A DNA stretch of 64,000 nucleotides from Azospirillum sp. TSO35-2 (GCF_003116095.1 NZ_LGRA01000022.1:414671-478670), one strand, 5' to 3'; shown: positions 17,509 to 26,294, numbered from the stretch's first letter. Made by a program: numbers and translations. The notes: generated by a model not told the origin, from the letters alone.

Positions 17509-19533
17509 ATGGCCAATGTCAATCAACAGCGCCAGCGCATGGTGGACACGCAGATCGCACGGCGCGGCATCCGCAACGAGGCGGTGCTGGCCGCCATGCG
17601 CGCCGTCCCGCGCGAACGGTTCGTCGCTGCCGACATGGCGGAGTTCGCCTATGCGGACTCGCCGCTGCCGATCCCCGAAGGGCAGACGATCTCCCAGCCC
17701 GCCATCGTCGCCGCCATGATCGACGCCGCCGAGGTCGGACCCGGCGACCGCGTCCTGGAGGTCGGCACCGGGTCCGGCTATGCCGCGGCGGTCATCGCCC
17801 AGATCGTCGGCCACGATGCCGGGCATGTGTTCACCATCGAGCGGCATTCCGCGCTCGCCCAATCGGCGACCAGCCGGCTGCGGGAACTCGGCTACGGCAA
17901 CGTCACGGTCCGCGTCGGCGACGGCACCGTCGGCTGGGCGGAGGAGGCGCCGTTCGACGCGATCCTGGTGTCCGCCGGCGGCCCGGACGTGCCGCCGGCG
18001 CTGAAGGACCAGCTTGCCGTCGGCGGCCGGCTGGTGATCCCGGTCGGGGCGGAGCATGAACAGACGCTGCTGAAGATCGTCCGCCGCAGCGGGACCGCGT
18101 ACGACCGCGAGGAGCGCGGCCGGGTCGCCTTCGTGCCGCTGATCGGCGCCCAGGGCTGGGCGGAGGACGGCACCCGTCCGTCCGGCAACCTCAATCCTGA
18201 CCACACGCCTGGGCCCACCCGGCGGACGGTGCCGACGATGATCGCCGCCGCCGCGGAGCCGTTGCCCGACCCCGACGATCCGGCCTTCGGCCGGTTCTTC
18301 GACCGCTGGGGCGACCGCCGCGTGGTGCTGCTGGGCGAGGCGAGCCACGGCACGTCGGAGTTCTACCGCGCCCGCGCCGCCATCACGAAACGGCTGGTCG
18401 AGCGGCACGGCTTCACCATCGTCGCGGTGGAGGCCGACTGGCCGGACGCCGCGGCGGTGGACCGCCATGTCCGCGACCGCGGCGCCCGCAACGGCGTGGC
18501 GGACGAGCCGCCCTTCCAGCGCTTCCCCACCTGGATGTGGCGCAACACCGACGTCGCCGCCTTCGTGGACTGGCTGCACGACCACAACCGGGGCGTCGCC
18601 GCGCCGGACCGGCGGACCGGCTTCTACGGCCTCGACCTCTACAACATGGGCGGATCGATCGCCGCGGTGCTCGACTATCTCGACCGGGTCGATCCGGAGG
18701 CCGCGGCGGTGGCGCGCGAGCGCTACGGCTGCCTGACGCCCTGGCAGAAGGATCCCTCGACCTACGGCCGTGCCGCCCTGACGCAGGGCTTCCGGCGCTG
18801 CGAGGCGGCGGTGATCGACCAGTGCCGGGCGCTGCTGGAGAAACGGCTGGACTATGCGGGCAAGGACGGCGACCGCTTCCTGGACGCCACGCAGAACGCC
18901 CGCCTGATCGCCACGGCCGAGCGCTATTACCGGATCATGTATTACGGCGGCGCCGAAAGCTGGAACCTGCGCGACACCCACATGTTCGAAACGCTCACCG
19001 CCCTGCTGGATGCCAAGGGGCCGCAGGCCAGGGCGGTGGTCTGGGCGCACAACTCGCACATCGGCGACGCCCGCCAGACCGACATGGGCATCACCCGCGG
19101 CGAGCTGAACATCGGCCAGCTCTGCCGGGAGCGCTTCGGCGACGCGGCCGCGCTGATCGGCTTCGGCACCCACAGCGGCACGGTCGCGGCGGCGACCGAC
19201 TGGGGCGAGGCGATGGAGGTGAAGCGGGTCCGGCCGTCGCGTCCCGACAGCTATGAACGGCTGTGCCACGAGTCCGGGGTGCCGCGCTTCCTGCTCGACC
19301 TGCGCGCCGAGCGCAACGAGGCGGTGCGGCGCTGCCTGCTGCCGTCCCGGCTCGAGCGCTTCATCGGCGTCATCTACCGGCCCGACACCGAGCTGCGGAG
19401 CCATTATTCCGAAGCCAGCCTGCCGCAGCAGTTCGACGCCTATGTCTGGTTCGACGAAACACGGGCGGTGACGCCGCTCGGTCCGGAGCACGCGCGCAGC
19501 GGCGTGCCCGACACCTACCCGTTCGGCGTCTGA
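17509..19533 (+). CDS. Fusion: protein-L-isoaspartate O-methyltransferase + erythromycin esterase domain
   Basis: 674 residues in one frame, ATG 5 nt after GGGAGG. Residues 1 to about 215 are a complete PCMT: GQTISQP at 59-65, the SAM-binding VLEVGTGSGYAA at 83-94 and FTIERH at 108-113. After a linker, residues about 246-674 form an erythromycin-esterase-like domain with GEASHGT at 276-282 (catalytic-type Glu277/His280) and a later HNSHIGD. PCMT repairs isoaspartyl damage in aged proteins. The esterase family includes macrolide lactone hydrolases but also many proteins of unknown substrate. The 3' end overlaps the convergent LysR gene by 19 bp. Confidence 0.9.
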   Translation: MANVNQQRQRMVDTQIARRGIRNEAVLAAMRAVPRERFVAADMAEFAYADSPLPIPEGQTISQPAIVAAMIDAAEVGPGDRVLEVGTGSGYAAAVIAQIVGHDAGHVFTIERHSALAQSATSRLRELGYGNVTVRVGDGTVGWAEEAPFDAILVSAGGPDVPPALKDQLAVGGRLVIPVGAEHEQTLLKIVRRSGTAYDREERGRVAFVPLIGAQGWAEDGTRPSGNLNPDHTPGPTRRTVPTMIAAAAEPLPDPDDPAFGRFFDRWGDRRVVLLGEASHGTSEFYRARAAITKRLVERHGFTIVAVEADWPDAAAVDRHVRDRGARNGVADEPPFQRFPTWMWRNTDVAAFVDWLHDHNRGVAAPDRRTGFYGLDLYNMGGSIAAVLDYLDRVDPEAAAVARERYGCLTPWQKDPSTYGRAALTQGFRRCEAAVIDQCRALLEKRLDYAGKDGDRFLDATQNARLIATAERYYRIMYYGGAESWNLRDTHMFETLTALLDAKGPQARAVVWAHNSHIGDARQTDMGITRGELNIGQLCRERFGDAAALIGFGTHSGTVAAATDWGEAMEVKRVRPSRPDSYERLCHESGVPRFLLDLRAERNEAVRRCLLPSRLERFIGVIYRPDTELRSHYSEASLPQQFDAYVWFDETRAVTPLGPEHARSGVPDTYPFGV

Positions 19534-20495
19534 TCCCGCTGGTCCTGCTCCGGCCGGCTCGGCAGCGCCGCCACCGCCTGCGGCAGCGCGTTGCGCATGA
19601 TGTCGATGAAGCGGCGCAGCCGTGCCGGGTAGAAGCGCGCCGGCGGGTAGACGATGTGGACCGGCAGCGGTGGCGCCCGCCACTGCGGCGCCAGATGCAG
19701 CAGCCGGCCGGCCTCCAACTCCTCGTTCATCGCCCAGGCGGAGGCGACGGCGACGCCCACCCCCAGCACCGCGGCGTTGCGCAGGGCGTAAAGCCCGTCG
19801 GTCGACAGCCGCGGCCGGATCGGCACGCGCACCATCTCCCCGGTGACGGCGTGGGTCAGCCGGATCTCGGTCCGGTAGAAGGTGTGCATCGCCAGCCAGG
19901 GGAGCCGTTGCAGCTCCGCCGGCTCGGTCGGCAGCGGCGCACCGTCGAGCAGCGACGGCGCCGCCACCACGATGCGCGGCACCTCCGCCAGGCGCAGCGC
20001 CACCACCGAGGGGTCGCTGACCTCGCCGACCTGGATGGCGCAGTCGATGCCTTCGGCGGTGAAGTCTGGCGTGCGGTCCTCCAGCCGCCATTCCACCGCC
20101 ATGCGGGGGTAGCGTTTCAGATAGTCGACCAACGGCCCGACCAGTTGGTGCTGGCCCAGGGCGTGCGGCACCATCACCCGCAGCAGGCCGGCGGGCTCGT
20201 CGCTCGCCCCGCGCACCTCGCTTTCGAAGCTTTGCCAGCCGGCGATCAGCTCCTTGGCGCGCTCGTAGCAGCGGGCGCCATCGTCGGTCAGCGTCATCGC
20301 GTGGGTGGAGCGTTGCAGCAGCCGCACCCCCAGCGACCGCTCCAGCGCCTGGAGCCGGCGGCTGATCGTCGGCTGGGTGCTGCCGAGTTGCGCCGCGGCG
20401 GCCGAGAGGGTCCCCGCCTCGACGATGCGGACGAAGGTTTCCAGCAGGGCAACGCGGTCGGCGGTCGCGCTGCTGGTGTGCAGGTCGGTCTTCAT
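19515..20495 (-). CDS. LysR-family transcriptional regulator
   Basis: 326 residues from the ATG at 20495 (MKTDLHTSS). The N-terminal winged HTH has the LysR pattern (LETFVRIVEAGTLSAAAAQL, then STQPTISRRLQALE), followed by a type 2 periplasmic-binding-like effector domain typical of the CrgA/DmlR-like group. It is divergent from the MFS gene with 97 bp between starts, so it probably controls that exporter and itself. The effector is unknown. Confidence 0.9.
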   Translation of the reverse strand: MKTDLHTSSATADRVALLETFVRIVEAGTLSAAAAQLGSTQPTISRRLQALERSLGVRLLQRSTHAMTLTDDGARCYERAKELIAGWQSFESEVRGASDEPAGLLRVMVPHALGQHQLVGPLVDYLKRYPRMAVEWRLEDRTPDFTAEGIDCAIQVGEVSDPSVVALRLAEVPRIVVAAPSLLDGAPLPTEPAELQRLPWLAMHTFYRTEIRLTHAVTGEMVRVPIRPRLSTDGLYALRNAAVLGVGVAVASAWAMNEELEAGRLLHLAPQWRAPPLPVHIVYPPARFYPARLRRFIDIMRNALPQAVAALPSRPEQDQRDQTPNG

Positions 20496-20508
20496 ACGCG
20501 TTACGTAT
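20494..20508. promoter_or_regulatory. Possible LysR operator between the regulator and MFS gene
   Basis: ATACG-CGTTA-CGTAT is a 15-bp dyad with perfect 5-bp arms. It overlaps the regulator start codon and lies 85 bp before the MFS gene. It contains no classic T-N11-A pair with certainty, so the assignment is tentative. Confidence 0.4.
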
Positions 20509-20592
20509 AACACTAGTACGGGGCAGCCGGCTACCGATGCCCGAACCTTGTGGCCATACTCCGCCCCACGGTTCACACAGGGGCTTCCCACC

Positions 20593-21828
20593 ATGTCCTG
20601 CATTGAAGAGTCCACCATTCAGCCGACGCATGACGCTCTGCGTATCGCCGCGCCGGCCGGCGTCAACCCTCCGGTCCTGCTGCTGGCCACCGGCGCCGGC
20701 ATGGCTGCGGCGTCGCTCTATTACAGCCAGCCCATGCTTGCCATGCTGGGCGGCGACCTGCAGGCCACCGACCAGTCCGTCGGGCTGGTGCCGACGCTGA
20801 CCCAGTTGGGCTACGCGCTGGGCCTGCTGCTGATGGCGCCGCTGGGCGACCGCTGGGACCGCCGCCGCATCATCGTGACGAAGGCGGTGGTGCTGAGCGC
20901 GGCGCTGCTACTGGCCGGGGTGGCGCCGTCGGTCGGGCTGCTGCTCGCCGCCAGCCTCCTGCTTGGGCTGGCCGCCACGCTGGCGCAGGACATCGTGCCG
21001 GCCGCCGCCACCCTGGCCCCGGCGGAACAGCGCGGCCGGATGGTGGGGACGGTGATGACGGGCCTGCTGCTCGGCATCCTGCTGTCGCGCGTGGTCAGCG
21101 GCGTGGTGGCCGAGCAATTCGGCTGGCGCGCGATGTTCATGGCCGCGTCCGCCGGCATCGCCCTGCTGGCCGCGGCGCTGTGGCGTGGCCTGCCGCGCTT
21201 CACACCGACGACGCAACTGTCCTATGGCGCGCTGATGGGCTCGCTGGTGTTGCTGACCGCGCGGCATCCGGCGCTGCGCCGCGCCGCGCTGGCGCAGGGG
21301 TTGCTGTCGATGGGGTTCAGCGCCTTCTGGTCGACGCTGGCCGTCATGCTGCACGGCGCGCCCTTCAACCTGGGGCCGGCCGCCGCCGGTGCCTTTGGTC
21401 TGGCCGGGGCCGCGGGTGCGCTCGCCGCGCCGCTGGCCGGCCGCATCGCCGACCGCCGCGGGCCGCAACTGGTGACACGCCTGGGCGCCGGCCTTGCCGT
21501 GATCTCCTTCGCGGCGATGGCGCTCTCCCCGCTGTTTCCGGCTCAGGGGCGGCTGTGGCTCCTGCTGGGCAGCGCGGTCGGGTTCGACCTGGGCATCCAG
21601 GCCGCGCTGATCGCCCACCAGACCATCATCTACAGCCTCGACCCCGAAGCCCGCGGCCGGCTGAACGCGGTGCTGATGACGACGATGTTCATCGGCATGG
21701 CCCTGGGCGCGGCGCTGGGCAGCCAAGCGCTGGGACTCTTCGGGTGGATGGGCGTCACCGTCTTAGCCACCGCCACGGCCGCCACCGCGCTGGTCGTCCG
21801 GCTGTGGCCGGGGGCACGGAAAGCCTGA
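20593..21828 (+). CDS. MFS transporter (12-TM, drug/metabolite exporter type)
   Basis: 411 residues with about 12 membrane helices. The MFS motif A region is PLGDRWDRRRIIV between TM2 and TM3. The LYYSQPMLAMLGGDL opening resembles YnfM/arabinose-efflux-like exporters. It starts at the ATG at 20593 and is divergent from the LysR gene. The substrate is not predictable. Confidence 0.88.
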   Translation: MSCIEESTIQPTHDALRIAAPAGVNPPVLLLATGAGMAAASLYYSQPMLAMLGGDLQATDQSVGLVPTLTQLGYALGLLLMAPLGDRWDRRRIIVTKAVVLSAALLLAGVAPSVGLLLAASLLLGLAATLAQDIVPAAATLAPAEQRGRMVGTVMTGLLLGILLSRVVSGVVAEQFGWRAMFMAASAGIALLAAALWRGLPRFTPTTQLSYGALMGSLVLLTARHPALRRAALAQGLLSMGFSAFWSTLAVMLHGAPFNLGPAAAGAFGLAGAAGALAAPLAGRIADRRGPQLVTRLGAGLAVISFAAMALSPLFPAQGRLWLLLGSAVGFDLGIQAALIAHQTIIYSLDPEARGRLNAVLMTTMFIGMALGAALGSQALGLFGWMGVTVLATATAATALVVRLWPGARKA

Positions 21829-21909
21829 CGCCATCCACGCTCTCCACCGGGGCGCGATCATCGGGCTGTCGTGACCGGCGTCGCGACGGCCCGTCGGCGC
21901 ATCGAAAAA

Positions 21910-21938
21910 GTGTCTCACTATATGGACAATTGAGAAAC
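21910..21938. promoter_or_regulatory. Inverted repeat upstream of the dgoK promoter (IclR/GntR-like operator)
   Basis: GTGTCTCA-N13-TGAGAAAC (7 of 8 positions paired) lies immediately before the -35 element. Arm length and spacing would suit an IclR-type sugar-acid regulator. None is encoded next to it. Confidence 0.45.
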
Positions 21939-21941
21939 TAT

Positions 21942-21970
21942 TTGACGTTATCGGCGTCGCGACCTAGCAT
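21942..21970 (+). promoter_or_regulatory. Predicted sigma-70 promoter of dgoK-dgoA
   Basis: TTGACG, 17 bp, TAGCAT. The spacing is ideal and the region is locally AT-rich in a GC-rich genome. The start of dgoK lies 59 bp beyond the -10. Confidence 0.6.
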
Positions 21971-22028
21971 TCTCCACAGGTTGACCGGCCATGCGCATGG
22001 TCGACCGGACGATTTCCAGGAATTGGCG

Positions 22029-23018
22029 ATGAACAGCACCCGAGAGGCCCCGCACGCGGCTCCCGTTCTGATCGGGCTGGACTGGGGCACGTCGAGCCTG
22101 CGCGGCTTCCTGATGGACGGCCGCGCCAACATCCTGGCGGAGCGGGCAACCGCGCACGGGATTCAGAACCTGCCCCTGCCCGGCGCCGCCGGGTTCGAGC
22201 GCGCCTTCGCCGACCTGTGCGGCGACTGGCTGGCCACCAACCCCAGCCTGCCGGTGGTGGCCGGCGGCATGGTCGGCAGCGCCCAGGGCTGGGTGGAGGC
22301 ACCGTATGTGACCACCCCGGCCGACGCGCTGACCCTCGCCAACCGCGCGGCGTCGGTGGACAGCGCCGACGGCCGGCGCATCCTGATCGCCCCCGGTGTG
22401 CTGCACGACCCGGCCGGCGGCACGCCCGACGTGATGCGCGGCGAGGAGATCCAGATCGCCGGCGCGCTGGCGGAAAACCCCACCTGGGCGGCGCGGGCCT
22501 GCGTGGCGATGCCCGGCACCCATTCCAAATGGGTGCGCATCGCCGACGGCCGCATCGCCGGCTTCTCCACCTACATGACCGGGGAGCTGTTCGCCGTGCT
22601 GCGGACCCACTCCATCCTCGGCCGGCTGATGCCGGAGGGGGCGGAGGCGACGCCCGACCAGGAGGCTGCGGCCTTCGAGGCCGGCGTCCGCGCAGCCTCC
22701 ACCGCCGGGCCGGGCGACCTGCCCCACCAGCTGTTCGCCACCCGCACGCTGGGTCTGACCCGCCGCCTGCCCGCGGAAAGCCTGAAACATTATCTGTCCG
22801 GCCTGCTGATCGGGCACGAGCTGGTGTCCGGACTCGCCAGGTTGCGGGCGGAGCCGGCGGGCACGCCGCTGCTGCTGATCGGCGACAGCGGGCTGTGCGG
22901 ACGCTACGCCCGCGCGCTGGCTGTGTTGGGGGTTGCGCCCACCGCACAGCTCGGCAACACCGCGCCGCGCGGGCTTTTCCAATTCGCCGCCGCGGCCGGC
23001 CTGCTGCCCGCGGCCTGA
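22029..23018 (+). CDS. dgoK: 2-dehydro-3-deoxygalactonokinase
   Basis: 329 residues. The N-terminal GLDWGTSSLRGFLMD is the ATP-binding phosphate-1 segment of the DgoK family. MPGTHSKWVRI, STYMTGELFAVL and LLLIGDSGLCGRYARAL follow in the usual order. It phosphorylates 2-keto-3-deoxy-D-galactonate at C6 in the cytoplasm (DeLey-Doudoroff galactose/galactonate route). It precedes dgoA, which cleaves the product. The galactonate dehydratase and transporter are not in the window. Confidence 0.93.
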   Translation: MNSTREAPHAAPVLIGLDWGTSSLRGFLMDGRANILAERATAHGIQNLPLPGAAGFERAFADLCGDWLATNPSLPVVAGGMVGSAQGWVEAPYVTTPADALTLANRAASVDSADGRRILIAPGVLHDPAGGTPDVMRGEEIQIAGALAENPTWAARACVAMPGTHSKWVRIADGRIAGFSTYMTGELFAVLRTHSILGRLMPEGAEATPDQEAAAFEAGVRAASTAGPGDLPHQLFATRTLGLTRRLPAESLKHYLSGLLIGHELVSGLARLRAEPAGTPLLLIGDSGLCGRYARALAVLGVAPTAQLGNTAPRGLFQFAAAAGLLPAA

Positions 23019-23050
23019 CCGCCTTCGCTGGTTCCGCGCCTCCATTGCCC

Positions 23051-23089
23051 AGGCCCATTGTTCAGGCCCATTGTTCAGGCCCATTGTTC
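23051..23089. repeat. 13-bp tandem repeat, three copies, in the dgoK-dgoA gap
   Basis: Three perfect copies of AGGCCCATTGTTC, with a partial degenerate copy before them, fill half of the 84-bp gap. The edge of the last copy supplies the CAGGA that acts as the dgoA Shine-Dalgarno. Copy number could vary by slippage without touching either frame. Confidence 0.85.
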
Positions 23090-23102
23090 AGGATTGCCCC
23101 CG

Positions 23103-23747
23103 ATGACCGTTCCGATGTCCGATTTGGCCACCCGCCTCGACGCCGCCTTCGCCGCGCTGCCGCTGGTCGCCATCCTGCGCGGCCTGACCCCGGCGGAAGC
23201 CGAACCGGCGGCCGATGCGCTCTATAACGCCGGGTTCCGGCTGATCGAGGTCCCGCTGAACTCGCCCGACCCGTTCGACAGCATCGCCGCGATCCGCCGG
23301 CGCCTGCCCGCGGACGCGCTGGTCGGCGCCGGGACCGTGCTGGCGGTGGCCGACGTCGAGCGGCTGGCGGGCATGGGCGCCGATCTGGTGGTGATGCCGC
23401 ACGCAGACACCGCGGTGATCCGCGCCGCGAAAGCCGCCGGCATGGCCTGCGTGCCGGGCGTTGCCACCGCGACCGAGGCTTTCGCCGCCCTGGCCGCCGG
23501 CGCCGACGCGCTGAAGCTGTTCCCGGCGGAGCTGATCACCCCGACCATCCTGAAGGCGATGCGCGCGGTTGTGCCGCCGTCGGTGCGGCTGCTGCCGGTC
23601 GGCGGCATCACGCCGGACACCATGGCCCCCTACCGCGCGGCCGGCGCCGCCGGCTTCGGCCTCGGCTCCGCCCTCTACAGCCCAGGCCTCCCGGTGGCGG
23701 ACCTGGCAACCCGCGCCGAACGTTTCCGTCAGGCCTGGGCCGCCTGA
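23103..23747 (+). CDS. dgoA: 2-dehydro-3-deoxy-6-phosphogalactonate aldolase
   Basis: 214 residues, KDPG/KDPGal aldolase TIM barrel. Lys138 in DALKLFPAE is the Schiff-base residue and Glu49 in IEVPLN the general acid/base; GAGTVL and LPVGGI fit the phosphate-binding regions. The product after DgoK is split to pyruvate and glyceraldehyde 3-phosphate. The start MTVPM at 23103 is chosen because an upstream in-frame ATG (23058) would translate the tandem repeat. The partner kinase argues for KDPGal over KDPG specificity. Confidence 0.92.
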   Translation: MTVPMSDLATRLDAAFAALPLVAILRGLTPAEAEPAADALYNAGFRLIEVPLNSPDPFDSIAAIRRRLPADALVGAGTVLAVADVERLAGMGADLVVMPHADTAVIRAAKAAGMACVPGVATATEAFAALAAGADALKLFPAELITPTILKAMRAVVPPSVRLLPVGGITPDTMAPYRAAGAAGFGLGSALYSPGLPVADLATRAERFRQAWAA

Positions 23748-23786
23748 CACCGCGGTGACGCTGTGGGTGAAGGGTCGCTGGAGCGG

Positions 23787-25023
23787 AACACCTTAGGAGG
23801 CGAGCACTTCTGCTCGGGGATACTGGATCGCTGCCTCACTGGCATCGAGATCAAGTCCGGGCTTCAATGAGGCCCGAGCACTTCTGCTCGGGAGTACCCG
23901 ATCTGGCGGAGGCGGGGCGCATCACGGTGGAGATGGTGCTTCAATGAGGCCCGAGCACTTCTGCTCGGGAGTACGCGGGAAAGTCAAGGCGGAGCTTTCG
24001 GATGTCGGTGAGCTTCAATGAGGCCCGAGCACTTCTGCTCGGGAGTACCAGGGAGACAAGCCGTGAGCGCCACCCGTCAGCCTGGTACGCTTCAATGAGG
24101 CCCGAGCACTTCTGCTCGGGAGTACGAGGCTTTCGTCCTCGCCTACCTGTCGAACGGCCGGCTTCAATGAGGCCCGAGCACTTCTGCTCGGGAATACAGC
24201 ACCATGGACGCGACGGTCACCGTGGATACCGCCGCGGCTTCAATGAGGCCCGAGCACTTCTGCTCGGGAATACAACCGGGCAGCTCGGAGCGCACGGTCT
24301 TGATGTCCTGGCTTCAATGAGGCCCGAGCACTTCTGCTCGGGAATACCGACGCCGCCGTGTGTTCGTTGTCGCGTGTCCTCTGGCTTCATTGAGGCCCGA
24401 GCACTTCTGCTCGGGAATACTCGGGGAAGGTCATATCGTGGTAACGGGTGAGCCATGTGCTTCAATGAGGCCCGAGCACTTCTGCTCGGGAATACTGTCG
24501 GCTACAGCAACCGCCTGACCTTCACGGACATGGCTTCAATGAGGCCCGAGCACTTCTGCTCGGGAATACCTGCAACGCATCTGACCCGCAGCAGGATGGA
24601 ATATGCAGCCCGCTTCAATGAGGCCCGAGCACTTCTGCTCGGGAATACTGGAGGCGCCCAGGGCAATGTCGCGGGCTGCCTCCGCGCTTCAATGAGGCCT
24701 GAGCACTTCTGCTCGGGAATACAGCGCGGCGGGAGGGCTGAGACATGCCGTCGCTACGGCTTCAATGAGGCCTGAGCACTTCTGCTCGGGAATACTTCAC
24801 CGTGCAGACGGCGGCGAGCTGCTCGCCTTCGCCGTCGCTTCAATGAGGCCTGAGCACTTCTGCTCGGGAATACCCAGGGTCATGCCGGAGTCCGACACCA
24901 GCCGGCGCTGGCTTCAATGAGGCCTGAGCACTTCTGCTCGGGAATACGCCGTGGTTCGTGCTGGCCGATGTTTGCGCAGTTCTCGGGCTTCAATGAGGCC
25001 TGAGCACTTCTGCTCGGGAATAC
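23787..25023 (-). CRISPR. CRISPR array: 17 repeats (one degenerate), 16 spacers, no cas genes nearby
   Basis: The 37-nt repeat on the + strand starts GCTTCAATGAGGCC and ends GCTCGGGAATAC, with an internal hairpin CCGAGCA/TGCTCGG. Repeats begin at 23787 (degenerate over its first 14 nt), 23861, 23938, 24012, 24089, 24161, 24237, 24311, 24384, 24459, 24533, 24612, 24686, 24759, 24837, 24911 and 24987. Spacers are 35-42 nt and all differ by eye. The reverse strand ends in ATTGAAGC, the usual 8-nt crRNA handle type, so the array probably reads leftwards with its leader to the right. Repeat variants are blocked: GGAGTAC in copies 2-5, consensus in 6-12 (plus one A-to-T change at 24384), GGCCTGAG in 13-17. 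Subtype cannot be assigned. Confidence 0.97.
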
Positions 25024-25200
25024 AGTCTACCCCCTAACCATCTGAACCACGACAGAAAATCGCCCCGTTTGCGAGCGGTGCCCGGATCTGACGGGTTGGT
25101 CAGGAATCTTGATCCCTCTTCGTTCTGAACGATGTCAAAGATCCCAGAAAAATCAATGGCCTCGCTTTTGCGAGCGGTGCCGGGGTTTTTGTGTGCACAG
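25024..25200 (-). promoter_or_regulatory. Putative CRISPR leader
   Basis: The region right of the last repeat adjoins the presumed newest end and is less GC-rich than its surroundings. A 15-bp direct repeat, TTTGCGAGCGGTGCC, occurs at 25068-25082 and 25167-25181, each preceded by CAGAAAA(A)TC. No cas gene or other coding region is seen up to the next start at 25383, a gap of 359 bp. Confidence 0.5.
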
Positions 25201-25382
25201 GACCGCTCGCATCGGCGGGCGGTGGTGGGAGAATAGCATGGGCCAAGCCGATCGCGCCACCGCGCGGGAGCGGGGGGTGAGGTTCCCGATCGGTGGGGGC
25301 TTTTCGCGCGCCGACCGGAAAATTGGGCACGACAAGTGCGCGCCCGTCCTGTTGTCGAGGAATACAACGGGAGAGCGACATC

Positions 25383-26288
25383 ATGGCCACGCAGATTCCC
25401 TTGTCGGAGGACAGCAGCGCGATCGATCTTGCGCTGGACGCGTTGCGCAACGACCACACGCACGAGATCGCGCCCGACCTCGCCTACCGCCGGCTCGGCA
25501 TCGTCAATGTGGTGTTCCAGGGCGCTGCCGGTGCGGGGGACCGTGGCTGGGTGCTGATCGACACCGGGCTGATCGGCACCAAGGGCTTCATCAAAAGTGC
25601 GGCCGCCGAACGCTTCGGCCGCGACGCCCGTCCGGCCGCCATCGTCATGACCCACGGCCATTTCGACCATGTCGGCGCGCTGGAGGATCTGGCGGAGGAA
25701 TGGGACGCCCCGGTCTACGCCCACCCACTGGAACACCCCTATCTGAACGGCCAAGCCGCCTACCCGCCCGGCGACCCGTCGGTCGGCGGCGGGGCGATGG
25801 CGGCGCTGGCCCGCTTCTACCCGCGCAAGCCGGTGGATGTCGGATCGCGGCTGCGCCGGTTGCCCGACGACGGCACCGTGCCGGAGATGCCCGGTTGGCG
25901 CTGGGTCCACACGCCGGGACACAGCGTCGGGCATGTGTCGTTCTGGCGGGAGCAGGACCGCGCGATGATCGTCGGCGACGCCTTCGTCACCACCGGTCAG
26001 GAATCGGCCTACGCCGTCGCCGTCCAGCGGGCGGAAATGCATGGCCCGCCGATGTACTTCACCGTCGAATGGGACAAGGCGCGGGACTCGGTCGCCCGGC
26101 TGGCGGCGCTGGAGCCGGAGCTGGTGGTGACCGGCCATGGCGAACCGATGCGCGGGGCGGAGATGCGGGCGGCGCTGCACCGGCTGGCCGACGAGTTCGA
26201 CCGCATCGCGGTGCCGCGGCGCGGCATCTACCTGGAACACCCGGCGCGGGCGGAAGACCGCAGCGCCTATTGCCGGCCGGAGGGGTGA
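25383..26288 (+). CDS. MBL-fold metallo-hydrolase
   Basis: 301 residues from MATQIP at 25383, with GGGAGAG upstream. Zinc ligands are clear: THGHFDHVG, a later TPGHSVGHVSF, GDAF, and TGHGEPM near the end, the metallo-beta-lactamase/glyoxalase II superfamily pattern. The substrate is unknown; the loop between strands (LNGQAAYPPGDPSVGGG) is typical of uncharacterised environmental members rather than antibiotic-resistance lactamases. It stands alone, convergent with acnB. Confidence 0.88.
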   Translation: MATQIPLSEDSSAIDLALDALRNDHTHEIAPDLAYRRLGIVNVVFQGAAGAGDRGWVLIDTGLIGTKGFIKSAAAERFGRDARPAAIVMTHGHFDHVGALEDLAEEWDAPVYAHPLEHPYLNGQAAYPPGDPSVGGGAMAALARFYPRKPVDVGSRLRRLPDDGTVPEMPGWRWVHTPGHSVGHVSFWREQDRAMIVGDAFVTTGQESAYAVAVQRAEMHGPPMYFTVEWDKARDSVARLAALEPELVVTGHGEPMRGAEMRAALHRLADEFDRIAVPRRGIYLEHPARAEDRSAYCRPEG

Positions 26289-26294
26289 GACACA

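Noticed and set aside
17509..19533. Pcm-Ere fusion as two genes joined by a frameshift error
   Set aside because: There is one continuous frame with a sensible linker and no internal ribosome-binding site or start at the domain border. A fusion is the simpler reading.
24002..24775. Open frames across the CRISPR array with recurring FNEARALLLGN and SMRPEHFCSGI peptides
   Set aside because: They are translations of the CRISPR repeat in different frames, not proteins.
25073..26240. Minus-strand frame running through the MBL gene and the CRISPR leader, with a repeated PGTARK peptide
   Set aside because: It is antisense to a clear enzyme and ends inside the array. The repeated peptide simply reflects the 15-bp leader duplication.
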